Source: Cryobacterium lactosi (GTDB lineage: Bacteria; Actinomycetota; Actinomycetes; Actinomycetales; Microbacteriaceae). From it: 64,000 nt of DNA. A program made the translations under genes and the position numbers. The first letter of the stretch is position 1. The number at the start of each line of letters is the position of its first letter. The stretch lies in the NCBI RefSeq assembly GCF_004403945.1, contig NZ_SOHM01000041.1, positions 41,135 through 105,134 on the forward strand, given 5' to 3'. Positions 16,602 to 29,936 of this stretch are shown one piece after another. The notes below the pieces were generated by a model. It saw only the letters and a list, made by a program, of their open reading frames with translations, was not told the DNA's origin and did not search any database.

Positions 16602-17001
16602 TCAGTTGTTGGTGAATCCGACGAGCAGGCCTCCGGTGACCTTGACGCTCAGGTTGTACAAAACGGCGAAGATCGCGCCAAGGGCGGTCACGACGACGGT
16701 GTTGATGACCGCGACAACCACGGCGAAACCCATCACATTGCCGATCGACAGGATCGTCGTGAGCTCAGAGGCACTCCCGGCGATATCCGTGTACAGCGCG
16801 TCGATCTGGGTGAAGATGCCGGTTCCGTTCAGCACCGTGAAGGTGAGGAACGTGGCGACGATGGTGACCACGGCCAGGCACACGGCGATCAGGAAGGACA
16901 GTTTGACGGCCGACCAGAAGTCGATGTAGACGAGCTTCAGACGTACCTGCTTGGACGACATTGCACCTCGACTCGACTTTTTGGCCAGTTTCTCGGCAAC
17001 A

Positions 17002-17009
<8 letters not shown>
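16602..17009 (-). CDS. DUF3566 membrane protein downstream of gyrA
   Basis: A 135-residue protein of the DUF3566 family, found almost always directly after gyrA in actinobacteria. The N-terminal 20 residues are polar and basic, followed by the family motif [18 protein letters not shown]. Two membrane helices lie at about 35-57 and 92-117, with an outer loop that includes [11 protein letters not shown]. The function is not established; in mycobacteria the relative is a DNA-gyrase-linked transmembrane protein linked to membrane organisation. Its ATG overlaps the gyrA stop by 8 bp, so it is translationally coupled to gyrase. Confidence 0.9.
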
Positions 17010-21595
<4,586 letters not shown>

Positions 21596-21674
21596 CTACC
21601 AAACCCCCCAAGCCCCATCGGCCAAAACCGCCGTTTGACGCGTTTTATTCGTGGGGTTGACCTGTTTTGGCTAC

Positions 21675-22163
21675 CTAGCCGTAGGTATCGCGTGGACCAC
21701 GCCCTGGGATTGATCTGGGACCCTTTTTCCAGGAGGGGGCGTTGGGTCCCTGAAATCGAATTGCGGCGATGCCGGCATCCGGGAACTTCTGCATGATCTG
21801 AGTCATGATTTCGACGCGCATCATTCGCAGCTGTGTGGCCCAGGCCGTCGACTCGCAGTGCACGGTCAGGATGCCCTCGTCGATGCCGGCCGGGGTGGAA
21901 TGCTTCGCGGTTTCCTCACCGGCGAGTTCGATCCAGGACGCGAGCAGGTCGGACTGGGCCATTGGGGAGTTCCAGCCCAGTTGGGCGGTCAGTGAGCTGA
22001 TGGTCTCACCCAGTCCGCGCGGGTCACGACCGGCACCGAACGGAACGCTCGACCCGATCTGGGGACTGGCCTTGCGCCTGGCGCGGATTCGTTTGGCATT
22101 GGGGTCGCCGAAGACGTCCTTGAACCGCAGGTACACCTTGGCGGCCTCACTGTGTTCAGCCAT
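21675..22163 (-). CDS. dciA: DUF721/DciA-family helicase-operating protein
   Basis: A 162-residue basic protein of the DUF721 (DciA) family. DciA is the ancestral partner that helps load the replicative helicase DnaB in bacteria that lack DnaC/DnaI. The N-terminal half is polar and Arg/Lys-rich (KRIRARRK). The C-terminal KH-like domain shows the family pattern LLASWIELAGEETAKHSTP and LTVHCESTAWATQLRMMR. The ATG at 22163 overlaps the recF stop by 8 bp. The dnaN-gnd-recF-dciA-gyrB order is classical for actinobacteria, and no dnaC/dnaI-like gene is visible beside dnaB in this window. Confidence 0.9.
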   Translation of the reverse strand: MAEHSEAAKVYLRFKDVFGDPNAKRIRARRKASPQIGSSVPFGAGRDPRGLGETISSLTAQLGWNSPMAQSDLLASWIELAGEETAKHSTPAGIDEGILTVHCESTAWATQLRMMRVEIMTQIMQKFPDAGIAAIRFQGPNAPSWKKGPRSIPGRGPRDTYG

Positions 22164-23343
22164 GCTCGGCTCCCTGTTCCGCGGCGGGGCCGTCGACGAC
22201 GGCGCCGGCGTGGATGTGGATGGCGTGGGCGGCGAGCACCGCTGGCACATCTTCGAAGACGGCCGCCGTGATCAGAACCTGTTCGTAGCCGGTCACGGCC
22301 TCGGCGAGGCGTCGGCGGCGGGACTGGTCGAGTTCGGCGAAAACGTCGTCGAGGATCAGTACCGGGTCGCCGCTGGTTGAATCGCGCCTGAGTAACTCGG
22401 CCGAGGCCAGTTTGAGGGCGAGGGCGAACGACCAGGATTCGCCGTGGCTGGCGTATCCCTTGGCGGGAAGGTTGTTCAGTTCGAACACGAGGTCGTCGCG
22501 GTGCGGCCCGGCCAGGGTCATGCCACGGTCCAGTTCCTTGCGCCGGAGGCCCGCGAGCGCGGTACGGAAGGTTTCCGCGGTCTCCGAGCCGGTGCCGCCG
22601 GGCTGCCAGGCGGCAGGGGAGGGTGCGGCCTCGTCTTCGTCAGCGCCCAGAATACTCAGAGACGCCACCAGGTTAGGCCCGTGATCGGCGCCGGCCACCG
22701 ACTTGTACGCGCTGTGCAGCGGCGGCAGCAGCTGAGCGACGAGATCGGCGCGCGCGTCGATCAGTTCGGAGCCGAGGGCAACCAACCGCTCATCCCAGAT
22801 ATCAAGGGTGCCCAGCTGGGTGGTCTTCAAGCCGGATGCCCTGGCCGACTTGAGCAGGGTGTTGCGCTGTTTGAGCACCCGGTCGTAGTCGGTCAGAACC
22901 CCGGAGAACCGGGGGTTGCGCAGCACCAACAATTGGTCGAGGAACCGTCGGCGGCCGGAAGGATCGCCGCGCACCAAAGCCAGGTCTTCCGGCGCGAAGA
23001 GCACGCTGGAAAAATAGCGGGGCAGTTCGCGGGTTTTGATGACCGACCGGTTGATCTGGGCCCGGTTGAGTCCGGACCGGTTGATCTGCACCTCGGCGAG
23101 CAGGTCGCGGCCGTTGTACTCCAGCCGGGCCCGGATGATCGCGGCATCCTGCCCTGAGCGCACCATCGCACCGGTCTGGGACACCCGGTGCGAGCTCAGG
23201 GTGCTGAGGAAACCGAGTGCCTCGACCAGGTTGGTCTTGCCCTGGCCGTTGCGGCCGACGATCAGATTGGGTCCGGCGCCGAACGGGACCTCCGCCTGGG
23301 CATAGTTGCGGAAGTCAGTGAGGGAGAGGTGTGCGACCCGCAC
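22156..23343 (-). CDS. recF: DNA replication and repair protein RecF
   Basis: A 395-residue SMC-like ATPase that helps load RecA at single-strand gaps. Walker A is GRNGQGKT near residue 31, the signature region lies in SWSFALALKLASAELLR, and Walker B is ILDDVFAELD near 350. It begins LSLTDFRNY as in the family. The start is GTG at 23343, 6 bp after the gnd stop. The last 8 bp overlap dciA. The C-terminal 25 residues (AVVDGPAAEQG) are longer than in E. coli RecF. Confidence 0.96.
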   Translation of the reverse strand: MRVAHLSLTDFRNYAQAEVPFGAGPNLIVGRNGQGKTNLVEALGFLSTLSSHRVSQTGAMVRSGQDAAIIRARLEYNGRDLLAEVQINRSGLNRAQINRSVIKTRELPRYFSSVLFAPEDLALVRGDPSGRRRFLDQLLVLRNPRFSGVLTDYDRVLKQRNTLLKSARASGLKTTQLGTLDIWDERLVALGSELIDARADLVAQLLPPLHSAYKSVAGADHGPNLVASLSILGADEDEAAPSPAAWQPGGTGSETAETFRTALAGLRRKELDRGMTLAGPHRDDLVFELNNLPAKGYASHGESWSFALALKLASAELLRRDSTSGDPVLILDDVFAELDQSRRRRLAEAVTGYEQVLITAAVFEDVPAVLAAHAIHIHAGAVVDGPAAEQGAEHG

Positions 23344-23349
23344 GCGGGA

Positions 23350-24237
23350 TCAGTCTGCCTTCTTTATGGCATGGCCGCCGAACTGGTTGCGCAGCGCGGC
23401 CACGGCCTTCATGGCCGGGGAATCGTCTTGACGGGAAGCGAAGCGCGCAAAGATCGACGCGCTGATCGCAGGTACCGGAACGGCGTTGTTGATGGCCTCT
23501 TCGATGGTCCAGCGGCCCTCGCCGGAATCCTCGACGTAGCCTTCGATATCACCCAGCTGCGGGTCGTCCTTGAGCGCGAGCACCAGCAGTTCGAGCAGCC
23601 AGGACCGCACAACAGTGCCGCGCTGCCAGGCGGTGAAGATGCCGGGGACGTCCTGGATCAGGTCGTCGCGCTTCTCGAGCAGTTCGTAACCCTCGGCGTA
23701 GGCCTGCATCAGGGCATATTCGATGCCGTTGTGCACCATCTTGGCGTAGTGGCCGGCGCCCACCTTGCCGGCGTGCACGAAGCCTTCTTCGCGCGGGCCC
23801 TCGGGGCGCAACGCGTCGAACACCGGCATCGCCCGCTCGACGTCGGCAGCCGACCCGCCGACCATGAGTCCGAAACCGTTGGTGAGACCCCAGACTCCGC
23901 CGGAAACACCGGCGTCCAGGTAGTGGATGCCCTGCTCGGCGAGCAGCGCCTCGTGGGTGAAGTCGTCTGTGAACCTGGAGTTGCCGCCGTCGATGACCAG
24001 GTCACCGGGGGAGAGCTTGGTGGCCAGGTCGGCAATCACCGAGGTCGTGATCGCCCCGGCCGGAACCATGACCCAGACCAGCCGGGGAGCCGGCAGCGCC
24101 GCCACCAGCTCGGCGGTACCGGCCACATCGGTCACATCGGCATTGCGGTCGTATCCGGTGACGGTCAGGCCGGCTGCCCGCAGCCGGTCCCGCATGTTGG
24201 CGCCCATTTTGCCGAGGCCGACGATTCCGATGTGCAT
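23350..24237 (-). CDS. gnd: 6-phosphogluconate dehydrogenase, short decarboxylating type
   Basis: A 295-residue enzyme of the oxidative pentose phosphate pathway; it converts 6-phosphogluconate to ribulose 5-phosphate and CO2 with NAD(P)+. The Rossmann motif is GLGKMG near residue 6, followed by DGGNSRFTDD, the substrate loop DAGVSGGVWGLTNGFGLMVGG and the catalytic KMVHNGIEYA. The length matches the short GndA-like form (about 300 residues) rather than the 470-residue enzyme. Asp30-Arg31 (YDRN) after the second beta strand leaves NAD versus NADP preference open. Its location between dnaN and recF is a conserved actinobacterial feature. Confidence 0.94.
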   Translation of the reverse strand: MHIGIVGLGKMGANMRDRLRAAGLTVTGYDRNADVTDVAGTAELVAALPAPRLVWVMVPAGAITTSVIADLATKLSPGDLVIDGGNSRFTDDFTHEALLAEQGIHYLDAGVSGGVWGLTNGFGLMVGGSAADVERAMPVFDALRPEGPREEGFVHAGKVGAGHYAKMVHNGIEYALMQAYAEGYELLEKRDDLIQDVPGIFTAWQRGTVVRSWLLELLVLALKDDPQLGDIEGYVEDSGEGRWTIEEAINNAVPVPAISASIFARFASRQDDSPAMKAVAALRNQFGGHAIKKAD

Positions 24238-24281
24238 GGCTGTCCTTCGTGGTCCGTGTCGTGCTGGTGGAACTGGTGTGT

Positions 24282-25430
24282 CTAGCGCAGCAGCAGGTTC
24301 GGCTGCAGCAGGTACCGGTAGCTGTCGGCGCCCGGCTGTTCACGGGAGGTCTGGCTCGTGATGAGCACCGGTCCCGGCTTGTTGGGGTTTTCGGTCTTGG
24401 TGAACGAGATTCGCACGAACTCGGAGTGCACAGCGCCTAGCCCGTCCAGCAGGAACTGCGGCTTGAGCGAGACCACGGTGTCGCCGCCGGCGAGGATCGC
24501 ATCGATGGTCTCTGAGGCCTGGGCCTGCTCGGAGCCGATCGCTTCGAGCGTGAGGCCGTCGGCCGTGAAGCTGAACCGGAGTGCGGCTTCACGTTCGAGC
24601 ACCAGCTGCACGCGGCGGGTGGCCTCGATCAGTTCGGCTGTGTTCATCACGGCGTAGTTGTCGACGTTCTCGGGGAACAGGCGACGGACGGGCGGGTAGT
24701 TGCCCTTGATCAACAGCGATGTGACGGTCTTCTTGTCGGCGGTGAAGGCGATCAGTTCCCGGTCGTCGGTGTTGGTGATGGCGACCGAGATGGTGCCGCT
24801 GTGGCCGAAGGTCTTGCCGACCTCCTGCAGGGTGCGGGCCGGCACCAGCGCGGTGATCGGTTCCTGGGCCTGGTTGGCTCCCGGGTCCCAGTCGATCTCC
24901 CGCACGGCAACGCGGTACCGGTCGGTGGCGACGAGGCTGATGCTGTTCTCGGTGATCTGCAGCTGCACCCCGGTGATCACAGGGGTGACATCGTCGCGGG
25001 AGGCGGCGACGGCGACCTGGGAGACGGCCGCGGCGAATTCCTCGGCGGGCACAAGCCCGGATTGGGCGCTGACCTGGGGAATGCTCGGATATTCCTCTAC
25101 CGGCATAGACAGCAGGGTGAAGTTCGCGGTGCCACAGCTCACGGTGATCCGCGACTCGTTGGTGGAGAAACGCACCGGAGCGTTAGGCATCCGGCTGGCG
25201 ATCTCGGCCAGAAGGCGACCGGAGACCAGGACCTTGCCGGTCTCTTCGACATCGGCTGCGATCTCGGTCTGTGCCGAGACTTCGTAGTCGAAGGACGACA
25301 GGATCAGGCCGGTCTCTGTCGCCTCGATCAAGACTCCGCTCAAAATGGGCAGGGTGGTGCGTTGGGGAAGGAGCTTGACAGCGAAAGAAACGGCTTCGCT
25401 GAAGACATCCCGATTGGCCTGAAATCTCAC
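24282..25430 (-). CDS. dnaN: DNA polymerase III beta subunit (sliding clamp)
   Basis: A 382-residue clamp with three repeated DNA-clamp folds, usual length about 375-400. It opens MRFQANRDVFSEAVSFAVKLL, contains the first-domain TLPILSGVLIEA stretch, and the C-terminus LLQPNLLLR carries a slightly altered end of the usual MPMR motif. The ring encircles DNA and tethers the polymerase and mismatch/repair proteins. The start is GTG at 25430. It lies just left of the dnaA-proximal origin spacer and is the first gene after it on the minus strand. Confidence 0.97.
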   Translation of the reverse strand: MRFQANRDVFSEAVSFAVKLLPQRTTLPILSGVLIEATETGLILSSFDYEVSAQTEIAADVEETGKVLVSGRLLAEIASRMPNAPVRFSTNESRITVSCGTANFTLLSMPVEEYPSIPQVSAQSGLVPAEEFAAAVSQVAVAASRDDVTPVITGVQLQITENSISLVATDRYRVAVREIDWDPGANQAQEPITALVPARTLQEVGKTFGHSGTISVAITNTDDRELIAFTADKKTVTSLLIKGNYPPVRRLFPENVDNYAVMNTAELIEATRRVQLVLEREAALRFSFTADGLTLEAIGSEQAQASETIDAILAGGDTVVSLKPQFLLDGLGAVHSEFVRISFTKTENPNKPGPVLITSQTSREQPGADSYRYLLQPNLLLR

Positions 25431-25796
25431 GAAGTCACTCCTGTCGGTGGAGACCTGGATACGGCCTCAATGCTAGTCGGGTTTGCCGACGGCCCATTTC
25501 TTGTGAGCCGGCGGCGAGTAAAGGTTGTTGGACCTGGAGCTAATGAAGTTAATCGTTAATCTTCTTAACCGGTGTGGAAACTGTGGATAACTCGGTGGAT
25601 AGCGCTCAGCGACTGGGAACTACAAGGTTGTAACTTGTGGACGTCCTGTGAGCATTAAGCCCAATGAATGACAGGAACTACTTTCTGCAATTCGGAGTTT
25701 TCACAAGCGGCGCGTGCGTTTCTACAGGTTGACCCCAGTTGTCCGAGCAGTTTCCACAGGGTTATCCACAGGTATGAAACACAAAAAAATTTTCTC
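25431..25796. other. dnaA-dnaN spacer: candidate oriC
   Basis: A 366-bp gene-free stretch. Perfect DnaA boxes are TGTGGATAA (25582-25590) and TTATCCACA (25762-25770). Near matches are TGTGGAAAC (25573-25581), GGTGGATAG (25594-25602), TTGTGGACG (about 25635-25643) and GTTTCCACA (25750-25758). An AT-rich segment made of repeated TTAA/TTAAT words (25541-25568) next to the tandem boxes could be the unwinding element, and a second A/T run lies at 25778-25797. Known actinobacterial origins lie in this spacer. Confidence 0.8.
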
Positions 25797-27218
25797 TTAC
25801 TTGTAGCGGTGATCCTGTTTGATCCGGTTTGTGAGCTCCGTGACCTGGTTGTAGATGGACCGGCGTTCTTTCATCAGTTCGCTGATCTTCTTGTTCGCGT
25901 ACATGACCGTGGTGTGGTCACGGTTGCCGAACAGCTGCCCGATCTTGGGCAGGGACAGATTGGTCAGCTCGCGGCACAGGTACATCGCGATCTGCCGTGC
26001 GGTGGCCACGGCCTGCGATCGGGACGAGCCGTACAGGTCGTCGACGGTGAGTTTGAAGTAATCAGCGGTGTTCGTGATGATGTCCACCGGCGCGATGACG
26101 TTGTCTTCATCAAGGGTGATCACGTCCTTGAGCACCGTTTGCACCAGGTTCATATCCACCGGTGTGCGGTTCAGGCTCGCGAACGCGGTGACCCGGATCA
26201 GGGTGCCTTCAAGTTCGCGGATGTTGGAGGACACCTTGGACGCCATGAATTCGAGGATGTCGTGCGGCACCTGCAGTTTCTCACTCTGCGCCTTCTTGCG
26301 GAGGATCGCGATGCGAGTCTCCAAGTCGGGGGCCTGCACATCCGTGATGAGGCCCCACTCGAAGCGGGACCGCATCCGGTCTTCGAACCCGGTGAGGGCC
26401 TTGGGCGGCAGATCGCTGGTGATGACGACCTGCTTGTTGTGGTCGTGCAGGGTGTTGAAGGTGTGGAAGAAGGCTTCCTGGGTCTCCGCCTTGCCCTGCA
26501 GGAACTGGATGTCGTCGATCATCAGGATGTCGATGTTGCGGTAGCGGTTCTGGAATGCGGAACCGCGGTTGTTGGCGATCGAGTTGATGAAGTCGTTGGT
26601 GAACTCCTCGCTACTGACGTAGCGCACCCGGATGCCGGGGTACAGGCTCATGGCGTAGTGGCCGATGGCGTGCAGGAGGTGGGTCTTGCCCAGTCCGGAG
26701 GAACCGTAGATGAAGAGCGGGTTGTACGCCTTGGCCGGAGCTTCGGCGACGGCGACGGCAGCGGCGTGCGCGAACCGGTTGGACTGGCCGATCACGAAGT
26801 TGTCGAAGCTGTACTTGGAATTCAACCGAGTGTCGTGCGGGCGCTCGGGGGAGGCGCTCTCGAAGACTGACTGCGGGGTAGCCGGTGTTTCGATGTCGGG
26901 CTGGCGCTCGATGGGTTCCTGCACCGGGCGCAGGGATTCCTGTTCGAGTTCTGGATTGACCACGACGTAGAAGGTGGTGACGGCGATGGACTCGCTGAGC
27001 TGGCCCATTGCGGTGAGCAGCGGCACCCGCATGCGCACGTTGAGCATGCTCGCGGTGAACTCGTTGGGCACCTCGAGGTAGAACGTGCCGGCGGCGATGC
27101 CCTTCGGCTCGACCAGGTTCAGAAAGCCGTACAACATGGGAGTGACGGTGTCGTCGGACTCCAGCAGGGTCAGGACTGACCGCCAGGTTTCGCTGATGGG
27201 CTGTTCCCCGTCTGGCAT
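25797..27218 (-). CDS. dnaA: Chromosomal replication initiator DnaA
   Basis: A 473-residue AAA+ initiator that binds DnaA boxes and opens oriC. The N-terminal partner-binding domain (about 1-85) is followed by a Pro-rich linker, the ATPase with Walker A YGSSGLGKTHLL, Walker B ILMIDDIQFLQGK and sensor/arginine-finger region, and domain IV with the DNA-binding signature GNRDHTTVMYA. I chose the ATG at 27218, with GGGGAA just before it. An ATG at 27230 would add four residues (MWGT). The gene reads leftward with dnaN, away from rpmH. Confidence 0.97.
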   Translation of the reverse strand: MPDGEQPISETWRSVLTLLESDDTVTPMLYGFLNLVEPKGIAAGTFYLEVPNEFTASMLNVRMRVPLLTAMGQLSESIAVTTFYVVVNPELEQESLRPVQEPIERQPDIETPATPQSVFESASPERPHDTRLNSKYSFDNFVIGQSNRFAHAAAVAVAEAPAKAYNPLFIYGSSGLGKTHLLHAIGHYAMSLYPGIRVRYVSSEEFTNDFINSIANNRGSAFQNRYRNIDILMIDDIQFLQGKAETQEAFFHTFNTLHDHNKQVVITSDLPPKALTGFEDRMRSRFEWGLITDVQAPDLETRIAILRKKAQSEKLQVPHDILEFMASKVSSNIRELEGTLIRVTAFASLNRTPVDMNLVQTVLKDVITLDEDNVIAPVDIITNTADYFKLTVDDLYGSSRSQAVATARQIAMYLCRELTNLSLPKIGQLFGNRDHTTVMYANKKISELMKERRSIYNQVTELTNRIKQDHRYK

Positions 27219-27273
27219 GGTTCCCCACATTCTTTTTTCTCATCCACCGGTTGCCGCGGCGTGGTCATCCATT

Positions 27274-27389
27274 TTGTGCACACAGGATGGCCTGTCGGGC
27301 GATTCATCCACAACGTTATCCACCGCCTGTGGGCAAATAACGACTGGATTCCCAGGGTTTACCCACAACCTGTGGATAACTTGTCCTCA
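27274..27389. promoter_or_regulatory. DnaA-box cluster upstream of dnaA
   Basis: The dnaA-rpmH spacer (27219-27616, 398 bp, no gene) has at least six boxes or near boxes in 116 bp: TTGTGCACA (27274-27282), TTATCCACC (27316-27324), TGTGGGCAA (27328-27336), TTACCCACA (27359-27367), the perfect TGTGGATAA (27371-27379) and TTGTCCTCA (27381-27389). They should allow dnaA autoregulation and may form a second half of the origin. Confidence 0.75.
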
Positions 27390-27498
27390 CGGTAGTCAAT
27401 GACCGGCGGTCAGGCCAAATTAGCTTGCAGAATGCCAGCGTGTCTGTACCGGAAATGGGAATTCAATGGGCAGAATCGAGACTTTGGGCCTCGTCAGT

Positions 27499-27527
27499 TT
27501 GACCGCGGGCGAGCGAAGCCGTAGTTT
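27499..27527 (+). promoter_or_regulatory. Possible rpmH promoter
   Basis: TTGACC (27499-27504), a 17-bp spacer and TAGTTT (27522-27527) form a sigma-70-like pair about 90 bp before the rpmH ATG, to the right of the DnaA boxes. Confidence 0.45.
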
Positions 27528-27616
27528 TAATCAGTTGACCCCAGCCCGTGGGCTACCTCACTCTTTCCCGGCCGCTCGTTTAGGCCTGCGGAGATCCAAT
27601 ACGTGGAGATTGAACA

Positions 27617-27754
27617 ATGAGCAAGAGAACGTTCCAGCCGAACAACCGTCGTCGCGCGAAGGTGCACGGTTTCCGTCTTCGCATGCGCACCCGCGCCGGA
27701 CGCGCCATCCTCGGTGCTCGTCGTCGCAAGGGTCGCACCGAACTCTCCGCGTAA
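27617..27754 (+). CDS. rpmH: 50S ribosomal protein L34
   Basis: A 45-residue, very basic ribosomal protein, [18 protein letters not shown] to the end [10 protein letters not shown], matching bacterial L34 throughout ([19 protein letters not shown]). It is below the usual size cut-off for open-reading-frame listing but unmistakable. It begins the rpmH-rnpA-yidD-yidC-khpB-rsmG transcript to the right of oriC, with rnpA starting 8 bp after its stop. Confidence 0.98.
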   Translation: MSKRTFQPNNRRRAKVHGFRLRMRTRAGRAILGARRRKGRTELSA

Positions 27755-27762
27755 GACCTCCC

Positions 27763-28104
27763 GTGCTCGCTCACGCCAATCGCATCACGAGCGGGAGCGA
27801 CTATAAAGCTGTCGTTCGACGGGGTGTGCGGGTCGTTGGCCCACACACCGTGGCGTACTTGCGCCGTAACCCTGACCCCACTCCGGTGCGGTTCGGTTTC
27901 ATCGTCGCCAAGAACGTCGGCGGCGCGGTTGTTCGCAACCGCGTGCGGCGTCGCATGAAAGCGGCAAGTTTCGATCTCCTTCCTGGCGTTCCCGCCGGGA
28001 CGGAGGTCGTTTTTCGCGCCCTGCCCCAAGCGGTGGACGCCAGCTGGCCCGATCTTCTGGCCGAGTTGTCGAATGCCCTCACCAAAGGGCAGCGCGCACG
28101 ATGA
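27763..28104 (+). CDS. rnpA: Ribonuclease P protein component
   Basis: A 113-residue basic protein that binds RNase P RNA and helps mature tRNA 5' ends. The RNA-binding signature is VRNRVRRRMKAA near residue 62, preceded by VRFGFIVAKNVGGA. I take the GTG at 27763 (MLAHANRITSGSDYK) as start because homology begins at the family's N-terminal LxxxxxF/Y region; the frame is open much further upstream, but that stretch runs through rpmH. It overlaps yidD by 4 bp (ATGA). Confidence 0.95.
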   Translation: MLAHANRITSGSDYKAVVRRGVRVVGPHTVAYLRRNPDPTPVRFGFIVAKNVGGAVVRNRVRRRMKAASFDLLPGVPAGTEVVFRALPQAVDASWPDLLAELSNALTKGQRAR

Positions 28105-28433
28105 ACAGGGCGATACTCACTCTGTGGTTGCTTCCCCGGAATCTCGGGGTGCTGCTGCTTCGTCTGTATCGCGCAGTGATCTCACCGTTGTACGGCGATG
28201 TTTGCCGGTACTACCCGTCGTGTTCGGCGTACGCCCTTGGCGCCGTTCAAGAATATGGCCTGATCGTCGGCTCTTTTTTCGCCGCACGCCGGGTCTTGCG
28301 TTGTCATCCTTGGGCTGAGGGCGGAATCGATGATGTTCCCCTGAAACGACACCGTCGCTTTGCCGTGACGTCGTTTGGATTTGTAGTTCCTTTAGCCACG
28401 GAAAGGGCTGACCCGCACGTATGGACCTCATAG
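28101..28433 (+). CDS. yidD: Membrane protein insertion efficiency factor YidD
   Basis: A 110-residue peripheral membrane protein that assists YidC. The family core is clear: LYRAVISPLYGDVCRYYPSCSAYALGAV with its conserved cysteines, then RCHPWAEGGIDDVP. An amphipathic N-terminal helix (LTLWLLPRNLGVLLL) precedes it. The C-terminal 30 residues are an extra tail not needed by the family. It overlaps rnpA by 4 bp and yidC by 13 bp, so these are translationally coupled. Confidence 0.95.
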   Translation: MNRAILTLWLLPRNLGVLLLRLYRAVISPLYGDVCRYYPSCSAYALGAVQEYGLIVGSFFAARRVLRCHPWAEGGIDDVPLKRHRRFAVTSFGFVVPLATERADPHVWTS

Positions 28434-29395
28434 GTACTATCCTCTGGCCGCTGAAATGGGCCGTTGAACTTCTGCTCGTCGCCTTCCACTGGCTCTTCTC
28501 CAACCTGGGCATGGGCTACAACGACGGCCTCACCTGGGTGCTGTCCATCGTCGGCCTCGTCCTCGTCGTGCGTGCCGCGCTGATCCCCATCTTCGTTCGG
28601 CAGATCAAGAGCCAGCGCAAGATGCTCGAGGTCGCGCCGCAGCTCAAGAAGATCCAGGACAAGTACAAGGGCAAGAAGGACCAGTTCTCCCGCGAGGCCA
28701 TGTCCCGCGAGACCATGGAGCTGTACAAGCGCACCGGGACCAACCCGCTCGCCTCCTGCCTGCCCCTGCTGCTCCAGATGCCGATCTTCTTCGCCCTCTT
28801 CTCGGTGCTCAACGACGCCCAGCGGTCCAACGCCGGTGTCGGCCCGCTCAACCAGGCCCTGGCGACGAGCTTCGGAAACGCCAACCTGTTCGGCGTCGCG
28901 CCCCTGCACGACACCTTCGCCCAGCAGTGGGCCCTCTGGACCGGCGGCTCGGACTTCAATCTCTCCGTCATGATCATCGCGGCCACCATGGTCGTCCTGA
29001 TGACCGCCTCGCAGTTCATCACCCAGCTGCAGATCGTCTCCAAGAACATGTCACCGGAGACCAAGGCCAGCCCGATGTTCCGCCAGCAGAAGATCATGTT
29101 GTACCTGCTGCCGCTGGTCTTCGCCTTCTCCGGCGTGGCCTTCCCTCTCGGCGTCATGTTCTACTGGCTCACCTCGAACATCTGGACCATGGCCCAGCAG
29201 TTCCTCGTCATCCGCAACATGCCGACGCCCGGCAGTGAGGCCGCCAAGGCCCGCGAAGAGCGGCTCGCCCGCAAGGGCAAGCTCATCGCAACGGATGGCG
29301 ACATCATCGTTGTCGAGGAGCCCAAGAAGCCGGCCCAGCGCCAGCAGCCTGTCGGTAAGAACCGTGCCAAGAAGCAGACCGGCCCCAAGAAGTAA
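28421..29395 (+). CDS. yidC: Membrane protein insertase YidC
   Basis: A 324-residue Oxa1/YidC/Alb3 insertase that helps membrane proteins fold and insert, alone or with SecYEG. It has an N-terminal hydrophobic segment (about 7-25), the TM2 region WVLSIVGLVLVVRAALIP with the groove arginine, a charged cytoplasmic hairpin (KKIQDKYKGKKDQ), then LLLQMPIFFALF and two to three further helices. It lacks the large periplasmic domain of Gram-negative YidC. The C-terminus is basic (KNRAKKQTGPKK), suited to ribosome contact. khpB starts 5 bp later. Confidence 0.96.
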   Translation: MDLIGTILWPLKWAVELLLVAFHWLFSNLGMGYNDGLTWVLSIVGLVLVVRAALIPIFVRQIKSQRKMLEVAPQLKKIQDKYKGKKDQFSREAMSRETMELYKRTGTNPLASCLPLLLQMPIFFALFSVLNDAQRSNAGVGPLNQALATSFGNANLFGVAPLHDTFAQQWALWTGGSDFNLSVMIIAATMVVLMTASQFITQLQIVSKNMSPETKASPMFRQQKIMLYLLPLVFAFSGVAFPLGVMFYWLTSNIWTMAQQFLVIRNMPTPGSEAAKAREERLARKGKLIATDGDIIVVEEPKKPAQRQQPVGKNRAKKQTGPKK

Positions 29396-29400
29396 GAGGG

Positions 29401-29925
29401 ATGGACAACGTGACTGAGAACACCGACGTGATCAATGCGGATGCCGCGTCCGACGCTGCGCCCACCATCGGCCAGCTGGAGCAGGAAGGCGACATCGCCG
29501 CCGACTACATCGAGGAATTCCTCGACATCTGCGACCTGGACGGCGACATCGACATCGACGCCCGGAACGGTCGCGCGTACCTCTCGGTGAACTCGGCCGA
29601 ACCGGAGAACCTCCGCCTGCTGTCCAAGCCCGACACAGTGAACGCCCTTCAGGAGCTCACCCGTCTGGCCGTGCAGAACAAGACCGGATCGTTCTCTCGG
29701 CTGATCCTCGACATCGGCGGCTCCCGCGAGGCACGTCAGGCCGAACTGACCGACCTGGTCGGCCACGCCATCGAGCGCATCGAAGGCGGCGCAACGGAGG
29801 CTTCCCTCCCCCCGATGTCGTCCTACGAGCGCAAGCTCGTGCATGACATCGTGTCGGAGCGCGGCTACGTGTCCGAGTCTCTGGGCGAGGGCCGCGACCG
29901 GCACACCGTCATCACGGCAGCGTAA
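29401..29925 (+). CDS. khpB: Jag/KhpB RNA-binding protein (KH and R3H domains)
   Basis: A 174-residue RNA-binding protein. An acidic N-terminus (DNVTENTDVINADAAS) precedes a KH-II-like region (about 35-105, with LSKPDTVNALQELTRLAV) and a C-terminal R3H domain (SSYERKLVHDIVSER then GEGRDRH). Relatives partner KhpA and influence cell elongation and division in Gram-positives. The yidC-jag-rsmG order is conserved; it sits 5 bp after yidC and 11 bp before rsmG. Confidence 0.92.
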   Translation: MDNVTENTDVINADAASDAAPTIGQLEQEGDIAADYIEEFLDICDLDGDIDIDARNGRAYLSVNSAEPENLRLLSKPDTVNALQELTRLAVQNKTGSFSRLILDIGGSREARQAELTDLVGHAIERIEGGATEASLPPMSSYERKLVHDIVSERGYVSESLGEGRDRHTVITAA

Positions 29926-29936
29926 CCACGCCCCGC

